In this document: one piece after another, positions 1 to 6,887 of the stretch
Position numbering within the stretch: the stretch's first letter is position 1
Layout of the letters: the number at the start of each line of letters is the position of its first letter
NCBI GenBank assembly: GCA_964442515.1
Contig: CAYUAC010000044.1
Coordinates: forward strand, 1 to 15,100
Reading direction: 5' to 3'
DNA length: 15,100 bases
Origin: TCS-49 sp964442515
Lineage (GTDB): Bacteria > Campylobacterota > Campylobacteria > Campylobacterales > Sulfurovaceae
Made by a program: the position numbers and the translations under genes
Notes under the pieces: model-generated
Database searches by the model: none
What the model saw: only the letters and a program-made list of their open reading frames with translations
Told to the model about the DNA's origin: nothing

Positions 1-4
1 ATCT

Positions 5-17
5 GCTACAATGTAGC
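5..17 (+). promoter_or_regulatory. Candidate -10 with overlapping palindrome before the DUF294 gene
   Basis: GCTACA at 5-10 and TGTAGC at 12-17 form a perfect 6-bp inverted repeat around one central base. The sequence TACAAT at 7-12 inside it is a good -10 match and would start transcription near position 19, about 15 nt before the ATG at 34. Any -35 lies outside the window. The gene could equally be read from an upstream operon promoter, so this is a weak call based on spacing and symmetry only. Confidence 0.3.
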
Positions 18-33
18 TTAAAAAAGGTTTGCC

Positions 34-1875
34 ATGAGCCTGCTGGAACAAAAGAGTTTCATCCAATCGATCCCGCCCTTTGATAATTTACAAACCCATG
101 CTTTGAAAAAATTCTGCGAGCATCTGGATATCGAGTATTTTCAAAAAGGCACTTTCCTTATTGACAACAACACACAGGAGGAAAAACTCTACTTCATCAT
201 CAAAGGCAAGGTCCAAGAGATCGATCCACAAACCAAGGAAGTGATCTCCATTTACAACAAAACCGAATTTTTCGATCCGCTGGCTTTGATCGAACACCGG
301 GTCAAAAACCACTTTTACTGCCTGCAAGAATGCATCTGCTACACCGTAGACAAAGATATCTTTTTAAAAACGGTGTATGCCAACAAAAAGCTGGAGCACT
401 TTTTCTTTCAATCTATCTCCCAAAAGCTTGGTACCAGCCTGACTGATGACCAAAACAAAGAGTTAGCCAACTTCATGGTCGCCAGAGTCAGCGACGCCTT
501 TTTACAAAAACCCCTGAGCGTGGGTTACGATACCAGTATCCACGACGCTGTCAAGTTCATGAAAGACAATGCTATCTCTTCACTGCTTGTCACTGATAAC
601 AAGGGCTTTTACGGCATCGCCACCGATACCGACTTTCGCGAAAAAGTGATCTTGGAAAAGCTCAGCTACGACGAACCCGTGGGTAATATCAGCACCTTCG
701 GGCTTATCAGCGTTTACGCAGACGACTTTTTATTCAACGCCCAGATTCTTATGACCCGCCACAACATCAAAAGGGTCCTGGTCAAAGACAAAGATGACAA
801 TATCACCGGTATTTTGGATCAAATCTCTCTGACGAGTTTCTTTTCTTCTCACACCTACTCCATCGCCAACGAAATCGACATGGCTGCCGATATAGAGGAG
901 TTGAAAAAAGCCAGCAAAAAGTTCATCCGCATCATCCAGTCACTCTTTGCCAAAGGCGTCAAGGTCCGCTATATCGCCAACTTGCTCAACGAACTCAATA
1001 AAAAACTCTTTGAAAAGATCTTTCTCCTGCTGGCCCCTGCTCAGCTGATCCACCACTCCGCGCTTTTGGTAATGGGCAGCGAAGGCAGAGGCGAACAGAT
1101 TCTGCGAACCGACCAGGATAACGCGCTGATCATCTCAGACCGCTGTCCGGTGCCAAGTGATCAGATCGAGGAGTTTTCCAAACAGTTCACTCAAGCCCTG
1201 CTTGATTTTGGCTACCCGGAGTGTCCGGGCAATATTATGCTTAGCAACCCCTACTGGAACAGAACCCAGCAGGGCTTTAACGACCTCATCGACACATGGC
1301 TGAAGCGAAAAGACGATGAGGATTTCATGCACTTGGCCATCTTTGTGGACGCCAGCTGCATCGCAGGCGACGGAAGGCTTTTAAAAGAGGTCAAAAAGCA
1401 TCTTTTTGCCTCCATTGAGGATTCGGCGTTTTTTACCAGCAAATTTGCCTCACTGGCACTGACCTTTTCCACGCCCCTTGGATTGTTTAACGATTTTGTC
1501 ACCGACAAGGATGAACACAAAGACGAACTGGATATCAAAAAAGGCGGCATCTTTCCGCTGGTACAGGGTATCCGCACCCTGGCTTTGCAAAACGGCATCA
1601 CCCAGACAAACACCAACGCCAGGGTCAACGCGCTCAAAAAACAAAAGGTACTGGATGAGGAGTTTGCCAAGGAGTTGATCGAATCGTTTAACTTTTTAAA
1701 CACGCTTCGCCTTAAAGCCGGCCTGCAAAAGCTTGATGAGGACAAAGCGATAGATAATTACGTCAACCCCAAGTATATGAGCACGATTGAGCGCGATATG
1801 CTCAAGGATTCGTTTAAAATCGTCAACCGTTTCAAAAAGTACATGACCACGCAGTTCAGGCTTGAATATGTTTGA
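34..1875 (+). CDS. cNMP-binding / CBS-pair / DUF294 nucleotidyltransferase-like protein
   Basis: This 613-residue protein has the classic order of a putative signal-transduction nucleotidyltransferase. A cyclic-nucleotide-binding-like barrel lies at about 12-120. A CBS pair lies at about 155-275; its two repeats contain AISSLLVTDNKGFYGIATDTD and a segment around NIKRVLVKDKDDNITGILD. The DUF294 nucleotidyltransferase domain follows at about 300-440, with GSEGR at 348-352 and the likely metal-binding pair D360/D362 in DQDNA. A DUF294 C-terminal helical domain fills about 460-610. No signal peptide or membrane helix is seen, so it is cytoplasmic. The family resembles the GlnD nucleotidyltransferase module; its substrate is not established. 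CBS pairs usually bind adenine nucleotides, so an energy-sensing role is inferred. The start at 34 has AAAAAGG six bases upstream. It overlaps the next gene by 8 nt, suggesting translational coupling. In related bacteria this pair often sits beside acetate-uptake genes, recalled rather than visible here. Confidence 0.88.
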   Translation: MSLLEQKSFIQSIPPFDNLQTHALKKFCEHLDIEYFQKGTFLIDNNTQEEKLYFIIKGKVQEIDPQTKEVISIYNKTEFFDPLALIEHRVKNHFYCLQECICYTVDKDIFLKTVYANKKLEHFFFQSISQKLGTSLTDDQNKELANFMVARVSDAFLQKPLSVGYDTSIHDAVKFMKDNAISSLLVTDNKGFYGIATDTDFREKVILEKLSYDEPVGNISTFGLISVYADDFLFNAQILMTRHNIKRVLVKDKDDNITGILDQISLTSFFSSHTYSIANEIDMAADIEELKKASKKFIRIIQSLFAKGVKVRYIANLLNELNKKLFEKIFLLLAPAQLIHHSALLVMGSEGRGEQILRTDQDNALIISDRCPVPSDQIEEFSKQFTQALLDFGYPECPGNIMLSNPYWNRTQQGFNDLIDTWLKRKDDEDFMHLAIFVDASCIAGDGRLLKEVKKHLFASIEDSAFFTSKFASLALTFSTPLGLFNDFVTDKDEHKDELDIKKGGIFPLVQGIRTLALQNGITQTNTNARVNALKKQKVLDEEFAKELIESFNFLNTLRLKAGLQKLDEDKAIDNYVNPKYMSTIERDMLKDSFKIVNRFKKYMTTQFRLEYV

Positions 1876-2485
1876 TCGCATCAAAAACTATTTCAACCAC
1901 CGGCGGCTCAAAGACGCCAAGTTTGACTTTTTATTCGATGAATACGAAGGCGGGGAATACGTCTGCTTTGACTGTGAAACAACCGGGCTTGACCCCAAAA
2001 AAGACGATATTATCTCTATCGGAGCGGTCAAGATACAAAACGGCAGGGTTTTAACCAGCCAAAAGTTTGAACGTTTTGTCAAACCGGAGACAAAGCTGCA
2101 GGCTGAAAGCATCAAGATCCACCACATAAGACAGTGTGACGTAGAAGACGCCAAGGATATTGAAGAAGTCATTGAAGAGTTTTTATATTTTATCGGCAAC
2201 CGCCCGCTTGTGGGGTATTACCTTGAATTTGACGTAGCCATGATCAACAAATACGTCAAACCCCGCCTTGGGATCAAGTTGCCAAATAAACAGCTTGAAG
2301 TTTCAGCCATCTACCATGACAAAAAGATCGGCCTGATCCCCCAGGGCGTGATCGATCTGAGGTTTGATTCGATTATGAAAGATCTGGGTCTGCCCATCCT
2401 TGGCAAACACGATGCCATCAACGACGCTATTATGACGGCGATGATGTTTGTGAAACTGCAAAGCGTTTCAAAGCTGAGCTCATAG
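1868..2485 (+). CDS. DnaQ-like DEDDh 3'-5' exonuclease
   Basis: This is a single-domain exonuclease of about 205 residues, resembling the epsilon proofreading subunit of DNA polymerase III. All motifs are visible, numbering from the ATG at 1868: ExoI with D35 and E37 in FDCETTGLD, ExoII with D122 in LEFDVAMINK, and ExoIII with H181 and D186 in GKHDAINDA, which gives the DEDDh signature. It should hydrolyse DNA or RNA from the 3' end with two metal ions in the cytoplasm. An in-frame TTG at 1862 would add two residues. ATG 1868 is preferred because it is a normal start with AGG seven bases upstream. The 8-nt overlap with the DUF294 gene indicates one operon. It is short and lacks polymerase-binding extensions, so it need not be the replicative proofreader; RNA turnover or repair is equally possible. 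It ends 3 nt from a convergent gene, with no terminator between them. Confidence 0.88.
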   Translation: MFDRIKNYFNHRRLKDAKFDFLFDEYEGGEYVCFDCETTGLDPKKDDIISIGAVKIQNGRVLTSQKFERFVKPETKLQAESIKIHHIRQCDVEDAKDIEEVIEEFLYFIGNRPLVGYYLEFDVAMINKYVKPRLGIKLPNKQLEVSAIYHDKKIGLIPQGVIDLRFDSIMKDLGLPILGKHDAINDAIMTAMMFVKLQSVSKLSS

Positions 2486-2488
2486 CTG

Positions 2489-2782
2489 TTACTTTTGAAA
2501 AAATTCCTCTTTGGCCAGCTTCAGCGACGCGTCCAGTTCTTCCCATGCCGACTCAAATCCCTGCTTCAGGGTTTCAAAAGCATTGCTTGAGGAGGTTTTG
2601 AGACTGTCCAGCTGCTGACTCAGTTCTTTTCTTTTCTCCTGCAATTCCTGCAGTTTGTGTTCATACTTTATTTTCTGATCTGCCGTTGCTTCTTTAGCCC
2701 TGGCTTCCAGCAGTTTAAGCTGCGCATCGACCTCTTCCATTTTGGCCTGCGCTTTTTGTTTAAACGCATTGTTTATATCCAT
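2489..2782 (-). CDS. Small coiled-coil protein
   Basis: This 97-residue protein is almost entirely charged helix. Residues about 10-65 show heptad-like spacing of Leu/Ala among Lys, Glu and Gln (for example AQLKLLEARAKEA and KLQELQEKRKELSQQLDSL), then a short Ser-rich break (TSSSNAF) and a second helix to the end. There is no signal peptide, cysteine or membrane segment, so it is probably a soluble cytoplasmic oligomer. It resembles small coiled-coil proteins sometimes labelled Sll1863-family stress-response proteins, but that link is recalled and weak. The start at 2782 has AAAGGAG nine bases upstream. It lies 63 nt downstream of the efflux operon on the same strand and could be a fifth cistron, because no hairpin-plus-U terminator is seen between them, or it could have its own promoter. 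The gene is convergent with the exonuclease. Confidence 0.75.
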   Translation of the reverse strand: MDINNAFKQKAQAKMEEVDAQLKLLEARAKEATADQKIKYEHKLQELQEKRKELSQQLDSLKTSSSNAFETLKQGFESAWEELDASLKLAKEEFFQK

Positions 2783-2818
2783 AGTTATAAACTCCTTTCT
2801 TTAAGACACCTCTTTTTC

Positions 2819-2831
2819 ATTGTAAAGGTTT
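2819..2831 (-). promoter_or_regulatory. Candidate -10 element for the coiled-coil gene
   Basis: On the minus strand the 13-mer AAACCTTTACAAT ends in TACAAT (2824 to 2819), a good -10 about 36 nt before the ATG. The same 13-mer carries the -10 of the efflux promoter near 8288-8300. No convincing -35 is present at 16-18 nt, so this is weak and rests mainly on the shared word. Confidence 0.25.
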
Positions 2832-2845
2832 ATGTTTAACAAAAC

Positions 2846-4525
2846 CTAATTTTTTTCTGAATCTACACACACATCCCGTAACCAGTCAAGCATCACGGGG
2901 ATAAAGATCAATGACACCAGCACGCCCGCCAGCGTCCCAAAGATCAACGCCGCCCCCAGTCCGCCGAAAATCGGATCGGCCGTCAACAGGATACTGGCCA
3001 GCGCCACCGTTCCTGCGGTCAAAAAGATTGGCTTGGCTCTGGTAGCCGTGGCAATAGCGATCGCTCTTTTTTTCGGCAACTCTTTTTTCACCATCAAAAT
3101 TTTCACAAAATCAATCAGCAGCATTGAGTTTCTTGAACTGATCCCCATCAGCACGATAAAGCCGATCATCGACGTCGCGGTCAGATAAAACGTATTCTGG
3201 GTAAAAATATCCATCAGCCAGTGCCCGATAATGACGCCAAACAGCGACAAAAAGCTGCCAAGCAGCACCACAGAAGCGATCGAATAGCTTTTATAATACA
3301 CCACAAGCACTACAAAGATAAGCGCAAGCGCGGCGACAAACGCCAAACCCAGATCCGCGAAGGTATTCAGGGTCACGTCCATCTCCCCGTCCCAGACAAG
3401 GGTATAGACTTCCCCGCTCTCTTTTGCCTCCAGCCGCAGATTCAGCAAATCCGCGTTTGTTACCCTGTAGCCGCCTGCTAACTCTTGCTTGATCGCCGTT
3501 CTTGCTTCAAGCAGCGGATACACCTGGGACGTCATATCCGCTTGGGCGGTAACCCGCGTTACCTCCCTGAGGTTTTTGGTCTGGATCTGGGGAACAGCTT
3601 TCACCGCTTCTATGGAAACCACTTCGCCCAGCGCGACGCTTTTGCCTTGCGCATTCATCAGTTTCAAATTCATCAGCAGTTGGCGCAGCTGCTCTATTGA
3701 CGGCTGCGTGAGCGTAGCAGCCTGTGCATCTAAAATCAAAAACAGCTGCAGCTGCGATGCGTGATCCTTGCTGTTTTTCACTCCCACGGCCGAACCCTCA
3801 AACGCAAGATGCAAAATCTTATTCACCTGAGCGACGCTGAGACCTGAGCGGCGAAGCTTGTCTTTGTCGATAACAAGATCATACTGCGTATAAATCTCTT
3901 CATGCGAAATATCCACATCCACAAGGTTTGGCGTATCATTTAAGATGCGAGCCAGATTCTCTGCCAGTTCGCGCTTTTGCGTACCGCCGGGTCCGTAGAG
4001 TTCAATCACGATGGCTGCAAGCGTGGGAGGGCCGGCGGGCTGTTCGATCATCTTAACCGTACTGCCCTCAACCAACGCTTCGCAGCTGCTTTTAACAGAC
4101 GGGCGCAGACGGTGGACCATTTCAAAACTTTTTTCCTCCCTGCCGTGTTTATCGGTCAGATTCACCACGATTTCAGCTTTATTCTCCGCGTTTTTCTGTG
4201 CGCTGCCCTTGACAAGCCCCGCGTAATCAAGCGCGGCCCCCTCGCCAATAAAGATGGAAACGTCGGTCACTTCCCTCTCCTGTGCCACAAGCTGCGCGAC
4301 GCACCTGCTGACTTTTTTAGTCTGGGATGCGCTGCTGCCTTTTGGGGTGTCTACATAAACAGAAAAGGTGTTGGCGCTTTTGCCCGGCAGCATTTTGGCC
4401 AGTACCGCTTTGCCGGGAAGCATCATAAGCGAGCCGAAAAAGACTGCAAGCGTTGCCGCGATTACGGCGATTTTTTTTGGTTTTGAATCCAGTACGCCGT
4501 AGATCAAATTTTCAAACCGTTTCAC
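2846..4525 (-). CDS. RND efflux permease, C-terminal half (TM7-TM12)
   Basis: This 559-residue protein corresponds to the second half of an AcrB-like resistance-nodulation-division permease. TM7 lies at about 18-38, a large periplasmic porter/docking region at about 50-385, and TM8-TM12 at about 391-548. TM10 contains GISSRNSMLLIDF (461-473); R465 takes the place of AcrB Lys940, which works with the TM4 aspartates in proton coupling. TM11 begins at RAKPIFLTAGTVALAS. The start is GTG at 4525, overlapping the stop of the N-half gene by 4 nt (GTGA), with a near-perfect AAGGAGGT five bases upstream. Its opening residues align by pattern with the cytoplasmic linker before TM7 of full-length relatives, so it is a complete half rather than frameshift debris. 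It must pair with the N-half to make a protomer that trimerises in the inner membrane. Substrate is unknown; drugs, bile salt-like compounds, organic solvents or metals are possible. Confidence 0.85.
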   Translation of the reverse strand: MKRFENLIYGVLDSKPKKIAVIAATLAVFFGSLMMLPGKAVLAKMLPGKSANTFSVYVDTPKGSSASQTKKVSRCVAQLVAQEREVTDVSIFIGEGAALDYAGLVKGSAQKNAENKAEIVVNLTDKHGREEKSFEMVHRLRPSVKSSCEALVEGSTVKMIEQPAGPPTLAAIVIELYGPGGTQKRELAENLARILNDTPNLVDVDISHEEIYTQYDLVIDKDKLRRSGLSVAQVNKILHLAFEGSAVGVKNSKDHASQLQLFLILDAQAATLTQPSIEQLRQLLMNLKLMNAQGKSVALGEVVSIEAVKAVPQIQTKNLREVTRVTAQADMTSQVYPLLEARTAIKQELAGGYRVTNADLLNLRLEAKESGEVYTLVWDGEMDVTLNTFADLGLAFVAALALIFVVLVVYYKSYSIASVVLLGSFLSLFGVIIGHWLMDIFTQNTFYLTATSMIGFIVLMGISSRNSMLLIDFVKILMVKKELPKKRAIAIATATRAKPIFLTAGTVALASILLTADPIFGGLGAALIFGTLAGVLVSLIFIPVMLDWLRDVCVDSEKN

Positions 4526-6093
4526 GACGCACCTCCTTTTGGCTTTTTCAACATCCGCTTGGCAAGATAGGGCGCGAAGATATAGGCAATCACCAGCGAG
4601 GCAAACAGCGCAACGGGAACATTAAGGGGGATGGGTTTCATAAACTGCCCCATCATCTGCCCCACAAAAGCCATGGGAACCATAGTCAGAATAATGGCCA
4701 CCGTTGCCACGTTGGTCGCCGGCCCGATCTCATCGGTTGCCTCAACCACGATGGTATCGATATCTTTATCCCTTGAATCGTGTTCATGCAGATGCCTGTG
4801 GATATTTTCAACCACGATGATAGCTGCGTCCACCAGCATTCCAAGGGCCACCATAAAAGCAAAAAGCGTAATGCGGTTGATCGTCTGATCGGTCATATAC
4901 GCTACAAAGATCGTCACGGCAAAAATGGCAGGAACGGTAAAAGCAACGATCAGCGATTCCTTCCACCCCAGGATAAAAACCAGCAAGCCGACCACGATCA
5001 CCATCGAAATAGCAAGATTGGTAACAAGACGGTTAACAGAAGCGTTGGCCCGCTTACCGTAATCTCTGGTAATGATATAGCCTATGCCTTTTTCCTGCAG
5101 TTTCGGCCCCAGCTTTTGCATCTTTTGTCTGAAATCTTCGGCGACAAAAACGGCGTTTGTCCCTTTGAGTTTGGAAACCTCCAGCGTTACCTGCTGCACG
5201 GTTTCTGGCACATCACTCTTTTTATGAACCAGGTAGCTTTGCTTGAAATTACTGATGTCGGGGCCAAACCGCACCGTGGCCACATCTGACAGATAAACCG
5301 GTTTGCCCGAATGCATCGCGATGATAATATTTTCGATATCACCTTTATTCTCTATGGCATCCTGCACGCCAAAGACCGTAAGCGAACCGTCTGAACTTTT
5401 TATATCGGCGTTTGGCGCGCTGCTGCTAAGCGATCGCAGCTGCTTTTGCACCATCTGCAGCGAAAGATTGTAGCTGCCAAGCCTGTGGGGGTCGATCAGG
5501 ATATTAAACTGCGGGCGCTGTTCCCCTTTCAGCGTCGTTTTGGATACGTTTTCGATCGCATTGATTTCATGCTGAACCTGCCTTACCTGTTCAAAAAGCT
5601 GTGTCTGGGTCAGTTCAGAATCCTGCCTGGCATAGAATGCGGCAGTCAGTATTGGCACGTCGATATCGATATCAAAGGGTTTGATAACGGGCTGTTTCGT
5701 TCCTTTTGGCAAGATGTCAATATTTTGCATCACCTTGTCATAGAGTTTGAGGTTGGATTCTTCCCGGTCCTGGCCCAGGTAGTAATGCACGTTGACAATC
5801 CCCACGTCGTTTTTCGCAATCCCCTCAATCTCTTTGATCCCTTTGATTTCACGCAGTTTGCGCTCCAGCGGTTTTATCACGATATTGCGCACCTTCTGCG
5901 CATCAGCCCCGGGCATAGCGACGATAACAGCACCGCCGCTTATCTGCATCTGCGGGTCTTCCTCTCTTGGCGTAATCATCAAAGACAGATGCCCCACCGC
6001 AAACAGAAAGATAGCCAAAAGCGGGGTGATAGGATTATTCAGAAAGCTTTTTGCGAGTTTACCCGCCAAATCTTTAGGTCTGTAACCGCCCAT
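4522..6093 (-). CDS. RND efflux permease, N-terminal half (TM1-TM6)
   Basis: This 523-residue protein matches the first half of an RND permease. TM1 lies at about 23-41, followed by TPREEDPQMQ, a hallmark opening of one RND subfamily. A periplasmic porter region spans about 45-350, and TM2-TM6 follow at about 356-510. TM4 reads GMLVDAAIIVVEN (418-430). One proton-relay aspartate, D422, is kept, and the second AcrB aspartate is Ala423, as in CusA-like and some other RND subfamilies. The protein ends 10-15 residues after TM6 in a basic tail, KKPKGGAS, whose codons contain the Shine-Dalgarno of the next gene. Together the halves give 1,082 residues, the usual size of a whole permease. It starts at ATG 6093, sharing one base with the stop of the adaptor gene (TAATG). 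It acts in the inner membrane with the adaptor and TolC-like protein encoded upstream. Confidence 0.86.
   Translation of the reverse strand: MGGYRPKDLAGKLAKSFLNNPITPLLAIFLFAVGHLSLMITPREEDPQMQISGGAVIVAMPGADAQKVRNIVIKPLERKLREIKGIKEIEGIAKNDVGIVNVHYYLGQDREESNLKLYDKVMQNIDILPKGTKQPVIKPFDIDIDVPILTAAFYARQDSELTQTQLFEQVRQVQHEINAIENVSKTTLKGEQRPQFNILIDPHRLGSYNLSLQMVQKQLRSLSSSAPNADIKSSDGSLTVFGVQDAIENKGDIENIIIAMHSGKPVYLSDVATVRFGPDISNFKQSYLVHKKSDVPETVQQVTLEVSKLKGTNAVFVAEDFRQKMQKLGPKLQEKGIGYIITRDYGKRANASVNRLVTNLAISMVIVVGLLVFILGWKESLIVAFTVPAIFAVTIFVAYMTDQTINRITLFAFMVALGMLVDAAIIVVENIHRHLHEHDSRDKDIDTIVVEATDEIGPATNVATVAIILTMVPMAFVGQMMGQFMKPIPLNVPVALFASLVIAYIFAPYLAKRMLKKPKGGAS
4531..4538 (-). promoter_or_regulatory. 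Strong Shine-Dalgarno inside the N-half gene
   Basis: The minus-strand sequence AAGGAGGT lies inside the last codons of the N-half (encoding Lys-Gly-Gly) and five bases before the GTG at 4525. It is the best ribosome-binding site in the operon. It shows that the C-half is translated as its own polypeptide, not produced by a sequencing error. Confidence 0.8.
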
Positions 6094-6887
6094 TACCGAC
6101 CGCCTTTAACCACTGCTTTGGCATACATCCCCGCATACAGGCCGTCGGTTTTTTCAAGCGTAATCTTGACCCTGAAGGTATGGCTTTGCGCGTCGGCGGC
6201 ATCTAAGACCGCAGTCACGCTTGCTTCCTCCTCATATCCGGCAGATTCGGCGATCACGGTTACTTTCATCCCTTTTTTTATATTTTTACGCTGCTTTTGA
6301 GAAATATCGGCGACAAGCTTGAGTTCGTTTTGATTGGAAATAATCACCGCCGGCGCTCCCGGTGCGGAGAGTTGACCGGGTTTGACGTTTTTTTCAATGA
6401 CGGTTCCGGACACCGGCGCGGTAAGCTCATAATACGCATACCGGCTTTCAACCGCCCGCAGGGATGCCTTGGCCTGCTGAATCCGGCGCTTGTGGATAGA
6501 CAGCAGGTTTTTGGCATTTTTCATCTTCAGCCGCATCTGTTCCAGTTCATGTTTTGAAACCATATCTTTTGCATACAGGCGTTTGTAACGGCCGTAGTTT
6601 CTTTTGGCGTCATCAAAACGGTTTTGGTACATATTCTTTTCAAATTCCGCCTGCTGAACCTGCAGCACCGTCTGCGTCTTTTGCGCATCCAGCTGCGACG
6701 TATCGATCGAGTACAGCTTCTGGCCCTTGTTGACGGTATCGCCCTCACTGACAAAAACCTCTTTGACAAACCCCTGCCCGCTTGCGGCGACCGTTGTCTG
6801 CTGCGTGCTTGTTATCACGCCCCCAAAAGTCATCCCGCCGGCATACACGGCCGCTGCCGCGGCAAACAATATAATGATTTTTTTCAT
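6093..6887 (-). CDS. Periplasmic adaptor (membrane fusion protein) of RND efflux system
   Basis: This 264-residue HlyD/AcrA-type adaptor links the inner-membrane pump to the outer-membrane channel. Residues 1-17 are a signal peptide or N-terminal anchor (MKKIIILFAAAAAVYA) without a lipobox cysteine. The first lipoyl half, GFVKEVFVSEGDTVNKGQKL, lies at about 39-58, an alpha-hairpin coiled coil at about 65-150, and the second lipoyl half, APVSGTVIEKNVKPGQ, at about 157-172. A beta-barrel domain runs from about 185 to the end, finishing in the family's typical GLYAGMYAKAVV. The protein stops there, so the membrane-proximal domain of longer adaptors (350-400 residues) is absent. The start at 6887 has AGGAG five bases upstream and overlaps the TolC-like gene by 4 nt (ATGA). 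It is translationally coupled on both sides. Confidence 0.87.
   Translation of the reverse strand: MKKIIILFAAAAAVYAGGMTFGGVITSTQQTTVAASGQGFVKEVFVSEGDTVNKGQKLYSIDTSQLDAQKTQTVLQVQQAEFEKNMYQNRFDDAKRNYGRYKRLYAKDMVSKHELEQMRLKMKNAKNLLSIHKRRIQQAKASLRAVESRYAYYELTAPVSGTVIEKNVKPGQLSAPGAPAVIISNQNELKLVADISQKQRKNIKKGMKVTVIAESAGYEEEASVTAVLDAADAQSHTFRVKITLEKTDGLYAGMYAKAVVKGGR

Noticed and set aside
1251..1745. Long open frame opposite the DUF294 gene
   Set aside because: It is Ser/Leu/Phe-rich with no recognisable domain and mirrors the codon bias of the real gene; a shadow frame.
2826..2856. AGGTTT/AAACCT hairpin followed by a T-run on the plus strand as a terminator for the first operon
   Set aside because: The stem is only 6 bp and AT-rich, lies about 340 nt past the exonuclease stop, and would lie beyond an entire antisense gene; too weak to call.
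4522..4525. Frameshift or pseudogene explanation for the two RND reading frames
   Set aside because: The junction has a GTGA overlap with an optimal ribosome-binding site, both halves keep complete helices and motifs, and the C-half begins with a normal pre-TM7 linker.
5446..6300. 284-codon open frame opposite the permease N-half
   Set aside because: It has no plausible domain, crosses the junction of two real genes and has His/Arg-rich composition typical of an antisense shadow.
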